This document shows, in pieces, positions 27,604 to 37,395 of a DNA stretch of 64,000 nt. The stretch is from JBBATK01 sp044228685 (GTDB lineage: Bacteria > Bacteroidota > Ignavibacteria > Kapaibacteriales > NICIL-2). A program made the position numbers and the translations under genes. The notes below the pieces were generated by a model. That model worked only from the letters and a program-made list of their open reading frames with translations, ran no database searches and had not been told where the DNA came from. Each line of letters starts with the position of its first letter. The first letter of the stretch is position 1. The stretch spans positions 186,001 to 250,000 of the forward strand of contig JBGAUL010000003.1 in assembly GCA_044228685.1 (NCBI GenBank). Reading direction: 5' to 3'.

Positions 27604-27753
27604 TTCCCGAGGTTCAAAAGAGGATTCAATCCCATCCATTCCATTCTCTCCCCCACCCCTTAACAAACAACCCACCTCCCAAAACCATCGAATGCTCTAA
27701 TTTGACGGTGGATGCGGAGCAATTTTATGTTGAACAATTGAGTTCAGGATCTT

Positions 27754-28674
27754 GTGAATAAATCTCTTGTTATCGTTTTCATTTTTTTCGTGTTGGGTTG
27801 TGTGGCAATGCGGGCTGGCGGGGTGTTTGACAATCTGGATCGATCGTCGGACATGGAGTATGTCGTGCGCTTGACCAATGGCGAATTGTTGATTGGAAGC
27901 ATTGCGGATGTGCTCGATAGCACGGCGCAGGGTCGCGCGATAAAGCTGAAGACGGCAATTGGAACAGCGACGATCTATGAGTCGCAGGTGCTTGAGATTC
28001 GTCCGGTGGATTCATACTATCGCGAGGCGCATCGTGTGTTTGTGATGCCGACGGCTGAACCTATTTCGGGTAATCATTATATCGGCAACGTTGAGTTGTT
28101 CTCGCTCTTTGCAGGCATTGGGATTTATGATGTGGGATCGATCATGTTGGCGCGAACGGTGATACCCTCGATTGGGTCGCGCGATCAAATCAGCATCGTC
28201 AATTTGAAGGCTACCATTTTTGAAGAGCAGTACACGACGATGCCGGGAAAATTCAATCTTGCCTTGGGAACGAATTTTGCGTGGTTGAATACAGCCAATC
28301 GTATCACGGATGTTTACATGGCCGCTACCTTTACACGCGTGCGTTCACGCTTGACGGGTATTGTGTTTGCCAATGTATCCGGTTATCACAGCGATATCTT
28401 CACCGTTAATGCAGGCACCTATGGGAGTTTGCTGATGCACTATCCAAGCGGCGCAATTGGTGTGGGGATTGGCTTGGATACTCGGATTCCCGGACGCCAA
28501 GACCTGCATTTCATCGGCGAACTTTGGAATGGCAATCTTGAAGCAGCCAGCAATTCAATTCTAGTGTTGGGTTTGCGTCTGGCAAACAGCAGCGTGTCGT
28601 TTGATTTCGGGATGGCTGTTGTTACTACACCGGGCTTCTTTCCAGTGACCTCGTTTAGCTGGACGCCGCTCTAG
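27754..28674 (+). CDS. Exported protein, possible outer-membrane barrel, unknown function
   Basis: A 306-residue protein starting with GTG at 27754. A signal peptide-like N-terminus (M-N-K-S-L-V-I-V-F-I-F-F-V-L-G-C-V-A-M-R-A) is followed by a ~60-residue soluble part with V-V-R-L-T-N-G-E-L-L-I-G-S-I, a small beta barrel-like (Sm-like) pattern often seen ahead of such proteins. The C-terminal 170 residues alternate polar and hydrophobic strands and end in Phe/Trp-rich F-S-W-T-P-L, as in beta-barrel outer membrane proteins. The Cys at 15 could also be lipidated. No family is named. Confidence 0.65.
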   Translation: MNKSLVIVFIFFVLGCVAMRAGGVFDNLDRSSDMEYVVRLTNGELLIGSIADVLDSTAQGRAIKLKTAIGTATIYESQVLEIRPVDSYYREAHRVFVMPTAEPISGNHYIGNVELFSLFAGIGIYDVGSIMLARTVIPSIGSRDQISIVNLKATIFEEQYTTMPGKFNLALGTNFAWLNTANRITDVYMAATFTRVRSRLTGIVFANVSGYHSDIFTVNAGTYGSLLMHYPSGAIGVGIGLDTRIPGRQDLHFIGELWNGNLEAASNSILVLGLRLANSSVSFDFGMAVVTTPGFFPVTSFSWTPL

Positions 28675-28707
28675 ACTCACAAGCAAAGCTCTATGATCTC
28701 ACGCGCA

Positions 28708-29433
28708 TCAATCCAGATGCGAGAGAATTGTTTTCTTATCAGTCAATCCCACATTCGACCACACAAGCTGTTGATTTTTGTAGTAGTGCAGCACGGGGAT
28801 ATTGACAACTTTCAGGTCTTTGCAAAGCTCTTGTGCTTCTTCGACATTGATACGTAGCAAGTGAAAGGTCGGTCCACGTTCTTGCGCGATCTCCTCAACG
28901 ATAGGCGACAACTTCTTACACGGTGCACACCAATCAGCATAAAAATCGACGAGCAGCATTGGATAGGCATGTGTGAGCGAGTCCAATTGACGTCGTGTGA
29001 TACCCGACGGCGCTGATCGCGCCACACCTGAAGGCGTTGCAGCCGTTGTTTCCGGTAGGTTTGCCGCACGCCAAGCCATCATACCACCATCAAGTTCAAT
29101 GACTGATTTGAATCCTCTTGTTCGCAAGTATTTAGCTGCAGAGGAGCTACGTCCACCACTCAAGCAATACACAAAGACCGATTTAGACTTATCCAATCGC
29201 GAGCTTTGCACTTCGAAGGTGTCCCCGTTCCAATCCACATTTTGAGCACCTTCGATATGCCCCTGAGAGTACTCTCCCGGAGTTCGAACATCTAAAATTT
29301 GCGCATCAGAAGCTGCTTTCAGCTTTGCGGCAAAGTCCGGAGCGTTCAAATGACTCGCGCCGGCCTGACCATTGCCGCAATTGAGTCCAACAAAGGAAAG
29401 TGCGAAGAGCACCAGAAAAGCACAGTGTTTCAT
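28708..29433 (-). CDS. Exported rhodanese-thioredoxin fusion protein
   Basis: A 241-residue two-domain protein. The start is placed at ATG 29433, which opens a signal peptide (M-K-H-C-A-F-L-V-L-F-A-L-S-F-V-G-L-N-C, possibly lipidated); an upstream in-frame start at 29493 adds a basic stretch and is not favoured. The rhodanese domain has D-V-R-T-P-G-E-Y and the catalytic loop Y-C-L-S-G-G-R. The thioredoxin domain has W-C-A-P-C and the cis-proline N-I-P-V. It probably handles sulfur or thiol redox in the periplasm. It is the last gene before the tRNA-associated island. Confidence 0.88.
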   Translation of the reverse strand: MKHCAFLVLFALSFVGLNCGNGQAGASHLNAPDFAAKLKAASDAQILDVRTPGEYSQGHIEGAQNVDWNGDTFEVQSSRLDKSKSVFVYCLSGGRSSSAAKYLRTRGFKSVIELDGGMMAWRAANLPETTAATPSGVARSAPSGITRRQLDSLTHAYPMLLVDFYADWCAPCKKLSPIVEEIAQERGPTFHLLRINVEEAQELCKDLKVVNIPVLHYYKNQQLVWSNVGLTDKKTILSHLD

Positions 29434-29612
29434 ACAGGTGGTGATGATACGTGAATGTCCGTGGAGACGAAAACTACGACCGCGCGGCCGCAATACAGGT
29501 CAAATTTTCTCCACGACGCACATTCTCACCGAAAAATTTTTCCAGCTTCGCCAGCAATCGTATTTTCGTGTTCCTATTTTTCAGCCACGGCCCAAAAACA
29601 GGACACAACCCA

Positions 29613-29685
<73 letters not shown>

Positions 29686-29801
29686 CGTTTAACATCTTTC
29701 GACCCTAACCGATCCTAACCAAAAATTACCGCAAGTAGCTTATTTATGAGAGACTTGCAACGACAAATTGGGTCAAGGTACGTTCAAGTAGTTTAGGGTC
29801 A

Positions 29802-29859
29802 GTGTACGGAATGTGTACGAAAAAGTGTACGGAAAGCGTAAGTTGCCGTACACTTTTTC
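29802..29859. promoter_or_regulatory. GTGTACG repeats and 14-bp inverted repeat before integrase
   Basis: GTGTACG occurs at 29802, 29813 and 29825, spaced 11-12 bp (one helical turn), and inverted at 29847. The last two copies are part of a 14-bp inverted repeat, arms 29819-29832 and 29846-29859. This pattern is typical of binding sites for a recombinase arm domain or a repressor of the integrase gene. It could also act as a transcription hairpin. Confidence 0.6.
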
Positions 29860-29878
29860 CGTTTTGAGGAGTTCGCTC

Positions 29879-31093
29879 ATGACTGCACACTTCTATCTTG
29901 ATGACCCAAACGCAGAAATCTGCTCGATAGTACTGACAATCCGCTCGCGCCACGGCAACCGGCAATCACTAAGAATCGGTACCGGCATCAGCGTCAATCC
30001 CCTCCTGTGGGACTCAGCGCGAGAGCGACTCAAGCGCAACACGCACAGCACACCCATCAATAATCAACTCGACCGCATTGGTGCCGCTGTCGCCGAGTTC
30101 CATGACACAGCCGTACGGTTGCTCAAAGTTGAGCCCTTTCCGTACATAAAGGAACAGTTACTGGAGAGTGGTTTACTGAACCGTCGTCGTACTAGCGCTA
30201 AAGACAAGAAGTCAACAAAGACCGTACTCGACTGTTTTGAGCAATTCATAGAGACCAAGTCCATCAGCGCAGCTGCTAACACCATCAACGTTTACAAGAC
30301 GTCGTACAAGCACCTCAAGAACATCATACCCGCACGAGCAAAGTTCGCAGACATTATCACACTGGAGTTTCGCGACAAGTACAACAAGTATCTGATTGCA
30401 AACTTTACGAACAACACGATTGGCAAGCATATTGTCATACTCAAACGATTCCTCCATTGGGCAAAGGACGAAGGCTTCCACGAGGACTCAACATTCGAGC
30501 GTCTATTCCGAAACAACTTCAATCGCGAAGCACCGACCATTGCGTTGACTCAAGAAGAAGTCGACCAGATGGAGGCGTTGGATTTGTCAAAGCATCCTGG
30601 CTTACAAAATTCTCGAGCGCTGTTCTTCGTCGGCATCTACACCTGTCTGCGTATCTCTGACGTCGTGCGCCTGGATCCGGCAGTACATTGCAAAGACGGT
30701 TGGATCAGAATCACCATTCAGAAAACGCGACTTCTGCATGAGATACCCATCGTTGCGCCATTGCAGAAGATTCTCGACACGGAGAAGTGGTATCCGGTGT
30801 CAGCGCAGAAACTCAACGACAATCTGAAAATCATAGGCAAGATGGCTGGCATCGACGCACCGACGGAAGTCGTACGCTATCGTGGGGCACAGGCGGAGAT
30901 TACGGTATGTCCGAAGTATGAGTTGATTACCTCGCACACGGCGCGTCGCACTGGCATCACACTATTGCTTCAGCACGGAGTGGAGAGCACGTTGGTAATG
31001 CGGGTGAGCGGACATACGGACTCGCGGTCGTTTCAGAAATATATCAAGCATTCGAAGAAGCATTTGGGTGACGTTATGGCTAAGGCGTGGTGA
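29879..31093 (+). CDS. Tyrosine recombinase (island integrase)
   Basis: A 404-residue site-specific recombinase. The ATG at 29879 has GAGGAG 8 bp upstream and is chosen over an in-frame ATG at 29813 that lies within the inverted repeat. An arm-type N-terminal region (Y-L-D-D-P-N-A-E-I-C-S-I-V-L-T) precedes a SAM-like core-binding domain. The catalytic domain has the first Arg in Y-T-C-L-R-I-S-D-V, the box H-T-A-R-R-T-G, the G-H-T motif and the nucleophile in S-F-Q-K-Y-I-K. It belongs with the Bacteroidetes-type tRNA integrases. It most likely inserted the following DNA at the tRNA-Phe. Confidence 0.94.
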   Translation: MTAHFYLDDPNAEICSIVLTIRSRHGNRQSLRIGTGISVNPLLWDSARERLKRNTHSTPINNQLDRIGAAVAEFHDTAVRLLKVEPFPYIKEQLLESGLLNRRRTSAKDKKSTKTVLDCFEQFIETKSISAAANTINVYKTSYKHLKNIIPARAKFADIITLEFRDKYNKYLIANFTNNTIGKHIVILKRFLHWAKDEGFHEDSTFERLFRNNFNREAPTIALTQEEVDQMEALDLSKHPGLQNSRALFFVGIYTCLRISDVVRLDPAVHCKDGWIRITIQKTRLLHEIPIVAPLQKILDTEKWYPVSAQKLNDNLKIIGKMAGIDAPTEVVRYRGAQAEITVCPKYELITSHTARRTGITLLLQHGVESTLVMRVSGHTDSRSFQKYIKHSKKHLGDVMAKAW

Positions 31094-31290
31094 GGGAGTT
31101 GCAGGTGAGCGACTTTATGATTGAATTTCTTGTTTTGTTTGGAAACACCACTATTAACAACTCGACAAGGATGTACAGTGATTGAGAATTTTGAAAAGAT
31201 GTCATAATTTATCCACCGTCCAGAGCTGATCAAACGATTCGCTGTTACCAAAATATCTAGTTCCCTGTATCTATACGACTCGACACATTG

Positions 31291-31884
31291 ATGACTTCGT
31301 CTTTTCGCTTGTTGTTGTGGTTCTCGCTTACATTCGTAGCGACGATAGATAGCAGTCTTGTCGCGAAACCGATGTTTGATACACTCGAAGTAAGAACAAG
31401 GCTCGAACTGATATTCCAACGCGACCAGATGACGCGCACCAACTCCGATTCAGTTGCTTTTCGACAAGTCATTGACAGCCAAAATGTGCGACAAGTATTG
31501 GCAATAATTGATAGCTTGGGCTGGTTAGGTCAGAGTGCCGTTGGAGCAAGAGCAAACCAAACGTTATGGCTTGTCATTCAACATGCTGACATAGAAACTC
31601 AGGTACGCTATCTGCCTCTCTTGAAGAAGTCTGTCGATAAGGGCGAATCAAGAATGATTGACTATGCATATCTGCTGGATCGAGTTCTAATGCGAACAGG
31701 TAAAAAGCAGATGTATGGTACACAAGTAATAAGTGGTGCTTCAGGTTCGTATGAATTTTATCAGATTGAAGACGAAGCAAATGTGAACGCCAGACGTGTG
31801 GCTATTGGGATGGAACCAATTGAGGAATATGCAAAGAAATTTGGTATTGTTTACAAGGCGAAGAAAGGTCGTGATGACAAATAA
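31291..31884 (+). CDS. DUF6624-like exported protein
   Basis: A 197-residue protein. A Sec-type N-terminus (M-T-S-S-F-R-L-L-L-W-F-S-L-T-F-V-A-T-I-D) precedes a helical domain with G-W-L-G, V-G-A-R-A-N-Q-T-L-W-L-V-I-Q-H-A-D and Y-G-T-Q, typical of the DUF6624 family. Its function is unknown. It is the first cargo gene after the integrase and overlaps the next gene by 11 bp. Confidence 0.75.
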   Translation: MTSSFRLLLWFSLTFVATIDSSLVAKPMFDTLEVRTRLELIFQRDQMTRTNSDSVAFRQVIDSQNVRQVLAIIDSLGWLGQSAVGARANQTLWLVIQHADIETQVRYLPLLKKSVDKGESRMIDYAYLLDRVLMRTGKKQMYGTQVISGASGSYEFYQIEDEANVNARRVAIGMEPIEEYAKKFGIVYKAKKGRDDK

Positions 31885-32491
31885 AAGAGATCATTGGGAG
31901 CAAGTTTATGTCACGAAGCAACCTCAAGAAGTAAGCTGGACTCAGGAAGTACCAACTACGTCATTGAACTTCATTCGTGACTTTCAACTTTCGACGTCGG
32001 CTCGAATAATAGATGTTGGAGGCGGAGATAGCTTATTGGTGGACAATTTATTGAGCTTTGGGTTTCAAAATCTGACTGTCCTGGATATCTCCTCACACGC
32101 GATAGAGCGAGCCAAGAAGAGACTGGGTGAAGATGCTAAAAAAGTAGAATGGATAGTGAGCGATATCAGAGATTTCAAACCAACTATGGTGTACGATTGT
32201 TGGCATGATAGAGCAACATTTCATTTTCTCACAACTACCGATGAGATAGACCAGTACCTATCCATAGCACGTAGCGCCATTAAGTCATTCATGGTTGTCA
32301 GTACGTTTTCAGAGAGTGGCCCTTCGAAATGCAGCATGCTCGACGTACATCGATATAGTGAGGAAGAGTTAGTAGGAGCACTTCAAGACGGATTTGTGAA
32401 ACTAAGGTGCATTCACGAAGATCACGTAACGCCATTCCGAACGGTTCAGAATTTTCTCTATTGCAGTTTCAAGCGGAACCCACACACATGA
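31874..32491 (+). CDS. Class I SAM-dependent methyltransferase
   Basis: A 205-residue enzyme with a Rossmann-type SAM site: R-I-I-D-V-G-G-G-D-S near residue 46, then L-T-V-L-D-I-S at the ribose-binding acid and W-I-V-S-D-I-R-D-F. The ATG at 31874 overlaps the DUF6624 gene by 11 bp; in-frame starts further upstream are inside that gene. The family includes methyltransferases acting on small molecules or thiopurines/metalloids; the D-V-H-R-Y segment near the C-terminus gives no clear substrate. It precedes the metal efflux cluster. Confidence 0.82.
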   Translation: MTNKRDHWEQVYVTKQPQEVSWTQEVPTTSLNFIRDFQLSTSARIIDVGGGDSLLVDNLLSFGFQNLTVLDISSHAIERAKKRLGEDAKKVEWIVSDIRDFKPTMVYDCWHDRATFHFLTTTDEIDQYLSIARSAIKSFMVVSTFSESGPSKCSMLDVHRYSEEELVGALQDGFVKLRCIHEDHVTPFRTVQNFLYCSFKRNPHT

Positions 32492-32613
32492 CCAGGTTTA
32501 CGATCTGAACAACCGGTTTCATGAACCCATGATACACGCTACTTCAACTGCTAACGAAAGTCCGTCAACTCTAGGTCGATGTCTAAATTGGCGGGAATAT
32601 AGTATCTTGCTGC

Positions 32614-32937
32614 ATGCGAAAACTGTCTGCAACCATTTGTATTTACGTCCTTATCCTGGCATGTAAGCCATGCATGGATGAACAATGCCTCGTAGAAGCC
32701 AGTGATCGGCAGATGACAGTTGCTTCCTTTAATACAGCCTCCACACAAAGTAACGCGGAAGATTGCTGCTCGCCATTCTGCGTTTGTTCTTGCTGCGGGC
32801 ACGTTTACAATGTGGCTCCGCGTAATAGTCACCGTGACGAGCTAGCTATTTCCAGCCTCTCAACCATTAGAGATCAGGTGGAAAAACTCGTTGAAGGCTC
32901 TTCGCTCCAAGTCTGGCAACCGCCCCGCACAATTTAA
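32614..32937 (+). CDS. Small exported Cys/His-rich protein (DUF6660-like)
   Basis: A 107-residue protein with an N-terminal signal segment (L-S-A-T-I-C-I-Y-V-L-I-L-A-C-K-P-C) and a C-C-S-P-F-C-V-C-S-C-C cluster near residues 50-61. The pattern and the place directly before a CzcA-type pump match small DUF6660-like proteins found upstream of metal RND operons in Bacteroidota. It could bind or sense copper or zinc in the periplasm; that is inference. It lies 99 bp before the pump gene. Confidence 0.72.
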   Translation: MRKLSATICIYVLILACKPCMDEQCLVEASDRQMTVASFNTASTQSNAEDCCSPFCVCSCCGHVYNVAPRNSHRDELAISSLSTIRDQVEKLVEGSSLQVWQPPRTI

Positions 32938-33036
32938 CTCACCCGTTCTCGCTGGACTTTTATTCTGCAGTAGTTAATCGCCGTCTACAGTTAACGGACT
33001 TGCGATGCCTTTTTATATCCAGATACATGAAAATCT

Positions 33037-36000
33037 ATGTTAAACAAAATCATTGCGTTCAGCATTGAGCGTAAGGGTATTGTGGCACTTATGACCCTGG
33101 CACTCGTGCTCTGGGGACTTTGGTCTGCCACGAAACTCTCAGTCGATGCTGTACCAGACATCACAAACAACCAAGTGCAGATAATGACGCTGTGTCCGAC
33201 TCTTGCATGTCAAGAAGTTGAACAGCTGGTTACTTACCCTATAGAACAAAGTATTGCCAATCTTCCAGGACTCCAAGAATCGAGAAGTATCTCTCGGTTT
33301 GGTTTGTCAGTGATAACCGTCGTGTTTACCGATCAGACAGATATCTATTTCGCACGACAACAAATTAGTGAACGGCTCAAAGATGCTGAGGAGCATATAC
33401 CGCGAAGCGCAGGTAAACCTGAATTGGCTCCTGCCAGTACCGGATTGGGTGAGGTATATCAATATATCATTCACCCAAAGCCCGGGAGTGAAAACAAATA
33501 CTCTGCAATGGATTTACGAACCATGCAGGACTGGATTGTTGCACGCCAATTGTATGGCACACCTGGAATTGCCGAAGTCAACGGATTCGGAGGTCAATTA
33601 AAGCAATACGAAGTCGCAATCAATCCTGCCCGTTTGGCAGCATTGGATGTCAGTGTACCTGAAATATTCCAGGCTCTTGAAAAGAATAATGAAAATACCG
33701 GTGGTGCCTACATCGACAGAAAACCAAACGCATACTACATACGCGGAGTTGGGCTTGTTAGTTCACTCGAGGGTGTCGGCGAGATAGCAGTCAAATCAAG
33801 TCCAAACGGAATTCCTGTACTTATTAAAGATATTGCTGAGGTTCGATTTGGATCTGCTGTACGCTATGGTGCAATGACGTATAACGGAGAGAAGGATGCC
33901 GTTGGAGGGGTCGTTATGATGCTCAAAGGTGTCAACAGCGCAGAACTTGTGTCAAGAGTGAAAGACAGAATGAAAACCATTGCGTCCTCGCTTCCGGAAG
34001 ACGTCACAATCGAACCGTTTTTGGATCGTACCGAACTCGTTGGTCGGGCAATGAACACCGTAACCACCAACCTTTTAGAGGGTGCTGCCATTGTCGTGTT
34101 TGTGCTCATTACATTTTTAGGAAATGCCCGAGCAGGTCTCATTGTAGCATCTGCCATCCCGCTCTCGATGCTATTCGCACTAGGTATGATGAATTTGTTT
34201 GGAGTGTCCGCCAACCTTATGAGCCTAGGGGCGCTGGACTTTGGATTAATTGTTGATGGAGCCGTCATCATTGTCGAGGCAGTGTTCCATCAGCTGCACA
34301 CCAGATTCTCGCTCACGGGTCAGTTGGTTTTGACGGTTGAAGAAATGAACACGACAGTGTATGAAAGTTCCAGATCACTGATGAACTCTGCTGTTTTCGG
34401 TCAAGTAATCATTCTCATCGTGTATCTACCAATACTTAGTCTGGTTGGTATTGAAGGAAAAATGTTTAGGCCAATGGCTGAAACAGTAGCTTTTGCTGTA
34501 TTGGGAGCGCTAATCCTATCACTCACATACATACCGATGGCGACGTCAGTGCTCTTAAATAGAAAACTCAAGTTGACAGAGTCATTACCAATTCGATTGT
34601 TCAAGAAAGTTGAATCAATCTACGTTTCGCTTCTTGCTTTTGCAATTGCTCAACGGCGAACGGTCGTCATCAGCACGATCATCGCCTTTGCTTTATCCTG
34701 CGTTCTTTTTACCCGTCTCGGATCTGAGTTCATACCGACGCTAGCAGAGGGTGATTTTGCGTTTCATTGCATCCTACCGCAGGGAACATCTCTGTCACAG
34801 AGTATTGAAACAAGCATGCAAGCATCACGACTAGCCAAGCAGTTTGACGAAGTCAAAATGGTGGTAGGAAAGACTGGAAGTGCAGAGGTTCCGACAGACC
34901 CTATGCCACCCGAAGCAACCGACGTCATGATCATTTTGAAACCAAAGTCAGAGTGGAAGCGCGATCGTAGCTACGATGAGCTGGCCGATGAAATGGTAGC
35001 AAGGCTACAGACCATTCCGGGCGTGTTTTTCGAAAAGAACCAGCCGATTCAGATGCGATTCAACGAACTTATGACTGGTGTACGACAAGATGTAGCAGTC
35101 AAGATCTTCGGGGAGAATTTGGATACCCTACTGCGATACGCAGGACTTGTTGCTTCCGAAATTCGAGTCATACCAGGCACTACCGAACCAATGGTGGAAC
35201 GTGTAGAAGGTCTTCCACAAATGGTCATTCGATACAATCGTCAGCAAATTGCCAATTATGGTCTCAATGTCTCGGATGTGAATAAAATCGTTAGTACCGC
35301 CTTTGCCGGAGGAAAAGCTGGTGTTATCTATGAGAATGAGCGGCGTTTCGACCTTGTGGTTCGTCTTGATAGTGCATATCGAAACTCGATCGAGGATATC
35401 GGAAATCTGTACATACCGGTGCAAGGTGGTCGACAGATACCGCTTTCCCAAGTGGCCGCGATACAAACAGAGATCGGACCGGCTCAAATCAGTCGAGAGG
35501 ACGGCAAGCGTTTGATCGTCATCGGGTTCAACGTTAAGGATCGCGATGTTGCTTCAGTAGTTCAGGATATCCAGCATCAGCTTTCAACGCGCGTCCACCT
35601 TCCCGAGAGTTACTTCTATCGCTACGGTGGTACATTCGAAAATCTAGAAGCAGCTACGAAAAGATTGCTGATCGCCGTACCTGTTGCGCTACTGCTCATC
35701 CTTTTGTTGCTTTATTTTACTTTCTCTTCTCTTCGACTTGCCACAATAATTTACACAGCAATACCAATGAGTGCCATTGGCGGCGTGCTCGCTTTGTACG
35801 TGCGGGATATGCCGTTCAGTATCTCTGCAGGAGTTGGTTTCATTGCCCTGTTTGGCGTTTCAGTTCTTAATGGCATCGTGCTTGTAAGCACTTTTCAACA
35901 ACTCATCAACGATAGCCTAGAATTATCGGAGCGGGTACTGCAAGGAGCGCGCAAGAGATTGCGACCGGTACTCATGACCGCTACGGTCGCCTCATTTGGC

Positions 36001-37395
36001 TTTCTACCAATGGCTGTTTCTCAAAGCGCAGGTGCTGAAGTTCAAAAGCCTCTTGCTACTGTCGTTATTGGTGGCTTATTCTCAGCGACCGTCCTTACGC
36101 TATTCGTATTGCCTCTCTTGTATATAATATTCAGTAAGGACAGGCGTAGAAAAGCTACCGTCATAACGCCACTGCTATTATGTGTGATTGTTCTACTATC
36201 AAGTCAAAGCGCATTTGCTCAGCAGCGCACATTGAGCATTGATGAAGCGGTTGAGACCTGCTTAAAAAACAGTCCAAAGATGAGAGCTCAACAGCTTGGA
36301 ATTAAGGCAGCCGAAACGGAGCGGGCAACTGCATTAGTACTTCCAAAAACAGAACTGACGTATCAATCGGGGCAATACAATAGCATTGCTCGAGACAACG
36401 CGTTCTTCATTCAACAGAGTATTCCGTTTCCTACGTACTACATTTCTGAAGCCAAGCGCCTACGCGCAAGTGTACGTACCAAAGAGTTCATGCTTTCGCT
36501 GACCATTCAAGAGCTTCAGATGAACGTGCGACTCATTTGCAACCGGATACAATATCTGACGCTCTTACGGTCCGAGTTGCACTCGCAGGATTCATTGTAT
36601 GATAGATTCGTTGCGGTCAGTACCAAACACTTGCATGAAGGAGCTACAAGCTCTTTAGAGAGGAGCACTGCTGACTTTGAAAGAAGTGAACATCTTATGA
36701 AAATTCAGCAATGTGAGTCTGAGTTGAAATCAGAATACGAAGTTCTAAGAAACATGTTGGAGACGAAAGATGAAATCGTCCTGGCTGTTGATACTACGAT
36801 GACGTCTACTAAACTCACTTCTAACGATTCAGTCAATATTACAACCATACCAGCCGTAGGTCTGATTCGTAGTCAAGCGAATCTAGCCGGCAGTCAGTCA
36901 GAAGTGGAGACTGCACAGGATCTTCCGGAATTCAAAGTGGGATATATGAGTCAAACTTTGATTGGCTCACAAGTAATTGCAGGCTCAGAAAAAGTATTCG
37001 ATTCCTCGACGCGGTTTACGGGATTCAACTTAGGGGTTGCGTTGCCTCTGACATTTTTCAATTCATCGGCGAGAGCAGAAGCAACAAAAGTGACCCAGGC
37101 TTCACTTGAAGCTGAAGCACAAGCTAAAGAGCAATCTCTGCGTTCCGAACTCACCAGTGCGTATGGGCGTTATTCCCAACTGAAGACTCGTTACGACTAC
37201 TACAGAAATGAAGGAATAGCACTTGCTGAAGCGATAAGCCGTGTAGCTGAAAAACAGTTTTCCGAGGGAGAAATTGAATATGTCGAATATGCTCATTCGA
37301 TCCAACGTGTAAGTAGCATCAAACAGAGTTTTCTGCAAGTTCTATTCGATCTTGGAGAGACGTACTATCAAATATTGTATCTGAAAAACAAATGA
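33037..37395 (+). CDS. CzcA/CusA-type heavy-metal RND pump fused to outer-membrane factor
   Basis: A 1,452-residue protein. Residues 1 to about 1,050 form a heavy-metal RND pump: twelve membrane segments, two large periplasmic loops, and the HME signature D-F-G-L-I-V-D-G-A-V-I-I-V-E in TM4. From about 1,065, after a hydrophobic signal-like stretch (L-L-L-C-V-I-V-L-L-S-S-Q-S-A-F-A), the protein continues as a TolC/CzcC-type outer-membrane factor with long coiled coils (L-S-I-D-E-A-V-E-T-C-L-K-N-S-P). Such fusions are known in Bacteroidota. With the next gene it gives a complete tripartite efflux system from two polypeptides. The substrate is probably a divalent or monovalent heavy metal. Confidence 0.94.
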   Translation: MLNKIIAFSIERKGIVALMTLALVLWGLWSATKLSVDAVPDITNNQVQIMTLCPTLACQEVEQLVTYPIEQSIANLPGLQESRSISRFGLSVITVVFTDQTDIYFARQQISERLKDAEEHIPRSAGKPELAPASTGLGEVYQYIIHPKPGSENKYSAMDLRTMQDWIVARQLYGTPGIAEVNGFGGQLKQYEVAINPARLAALDVSVPEIFQALEKNNENTGGAYIDRKPNAYYIRGVGLVSSLEGVGEIAVKSSPNGIPVLIKDIAEVRFGSAVRYGAMTYNGEKDAVGGVVMMLKGVNSAELVSRVKDRMKTIASSLPEDVTIEPFLDRTELVGRAMNTVTTNLLEGAAIVVFVLITFLGNARAGLIVASAIPLSMLFALGMMNLFGVSANLMSLGALDFGLIVDGAVIIVEAVFHQLHTRFSLTGQLVLTVEEMNTTVYESSRSLMNSAVFGQVIILIVYLPILSLVGIEGKMFRPMAETVAFAVLGALILSLTYIPMATSVLLNRKLKLTESLPIRLFKKVESIYVSLLAFAIAQRRTVVISTIIAFALSCVLFTRLGSEFIPTLAEGDFAFHCILPQGTSLSQSIETSMQASRLAKQFDEVKMVVGKTGSAEVPTDPMPPEATDVMIILKPKSEWKRDRSYDELADEMVARLQTIPGVFFEKNQPIQMRFNELMTGVRQDVAVKIFGENLDTLLRYAGLVASEIRVIPGTTEPMVERVEGLPQMVIRYNRQQIANYGLNVSDVNKIVSTAFAGGKAGVIYENERRFDLVVRLDSAYRNSIEDIGNLYIPVQGGRQIPLSQVAAIQTEIGPAQISREDGKRLIVIGFNVKDRDVASVVQDIQHQLSTRVHLPESYFYRYGGTFENLEAATKRLLIAVPVALLLILLLLYFTFSSLRLATIIYTAIPMSAIGGVLALYVRDMPFSISAGVGFIALFGVSVLNGIVLVSTFQQLINDSLELSERVLQGARKRLRPVLMTATVASFGFLPMAVSQSAGAEVQKPLATVVIGGLFSATVLTLFVLPLLYIIFSKDRRRKATVITPLLLCVIVLLSSQSAFAQQRTLSIDEAVETCLKNSPKMRAQQLGIKAAETERATALVLPKTELTYQSGQYNSIARDNAFFIQQSIPFPTYYISEAKRLRASVRTKEFMLSLTIQELQMNVRLICNRIQYLTLLRSELHSQDSLYDRFVAVSTKHLHEGATSSLERSTADFERSEHLMKIQQCESELKSEYEVLRNMLETKDEIVLAVDTTMTSTKLTSNDSVNITTIPAVGLIRSQANLAGSQSEVETAQDLPEFKVGYMSQTLIGSQVIAGSEKVFDSSTRFTGFNLGVALPLTFFNSSARAEATKVTQASLEAEAQAKEQSLRSELTSAYGRYSQLKTRYDYYRNEGIALAEAISRVAEKQFSEGEIEYVEYAHSIQRVSSIKQSFLQVLFDLGETYYQILYLKNK

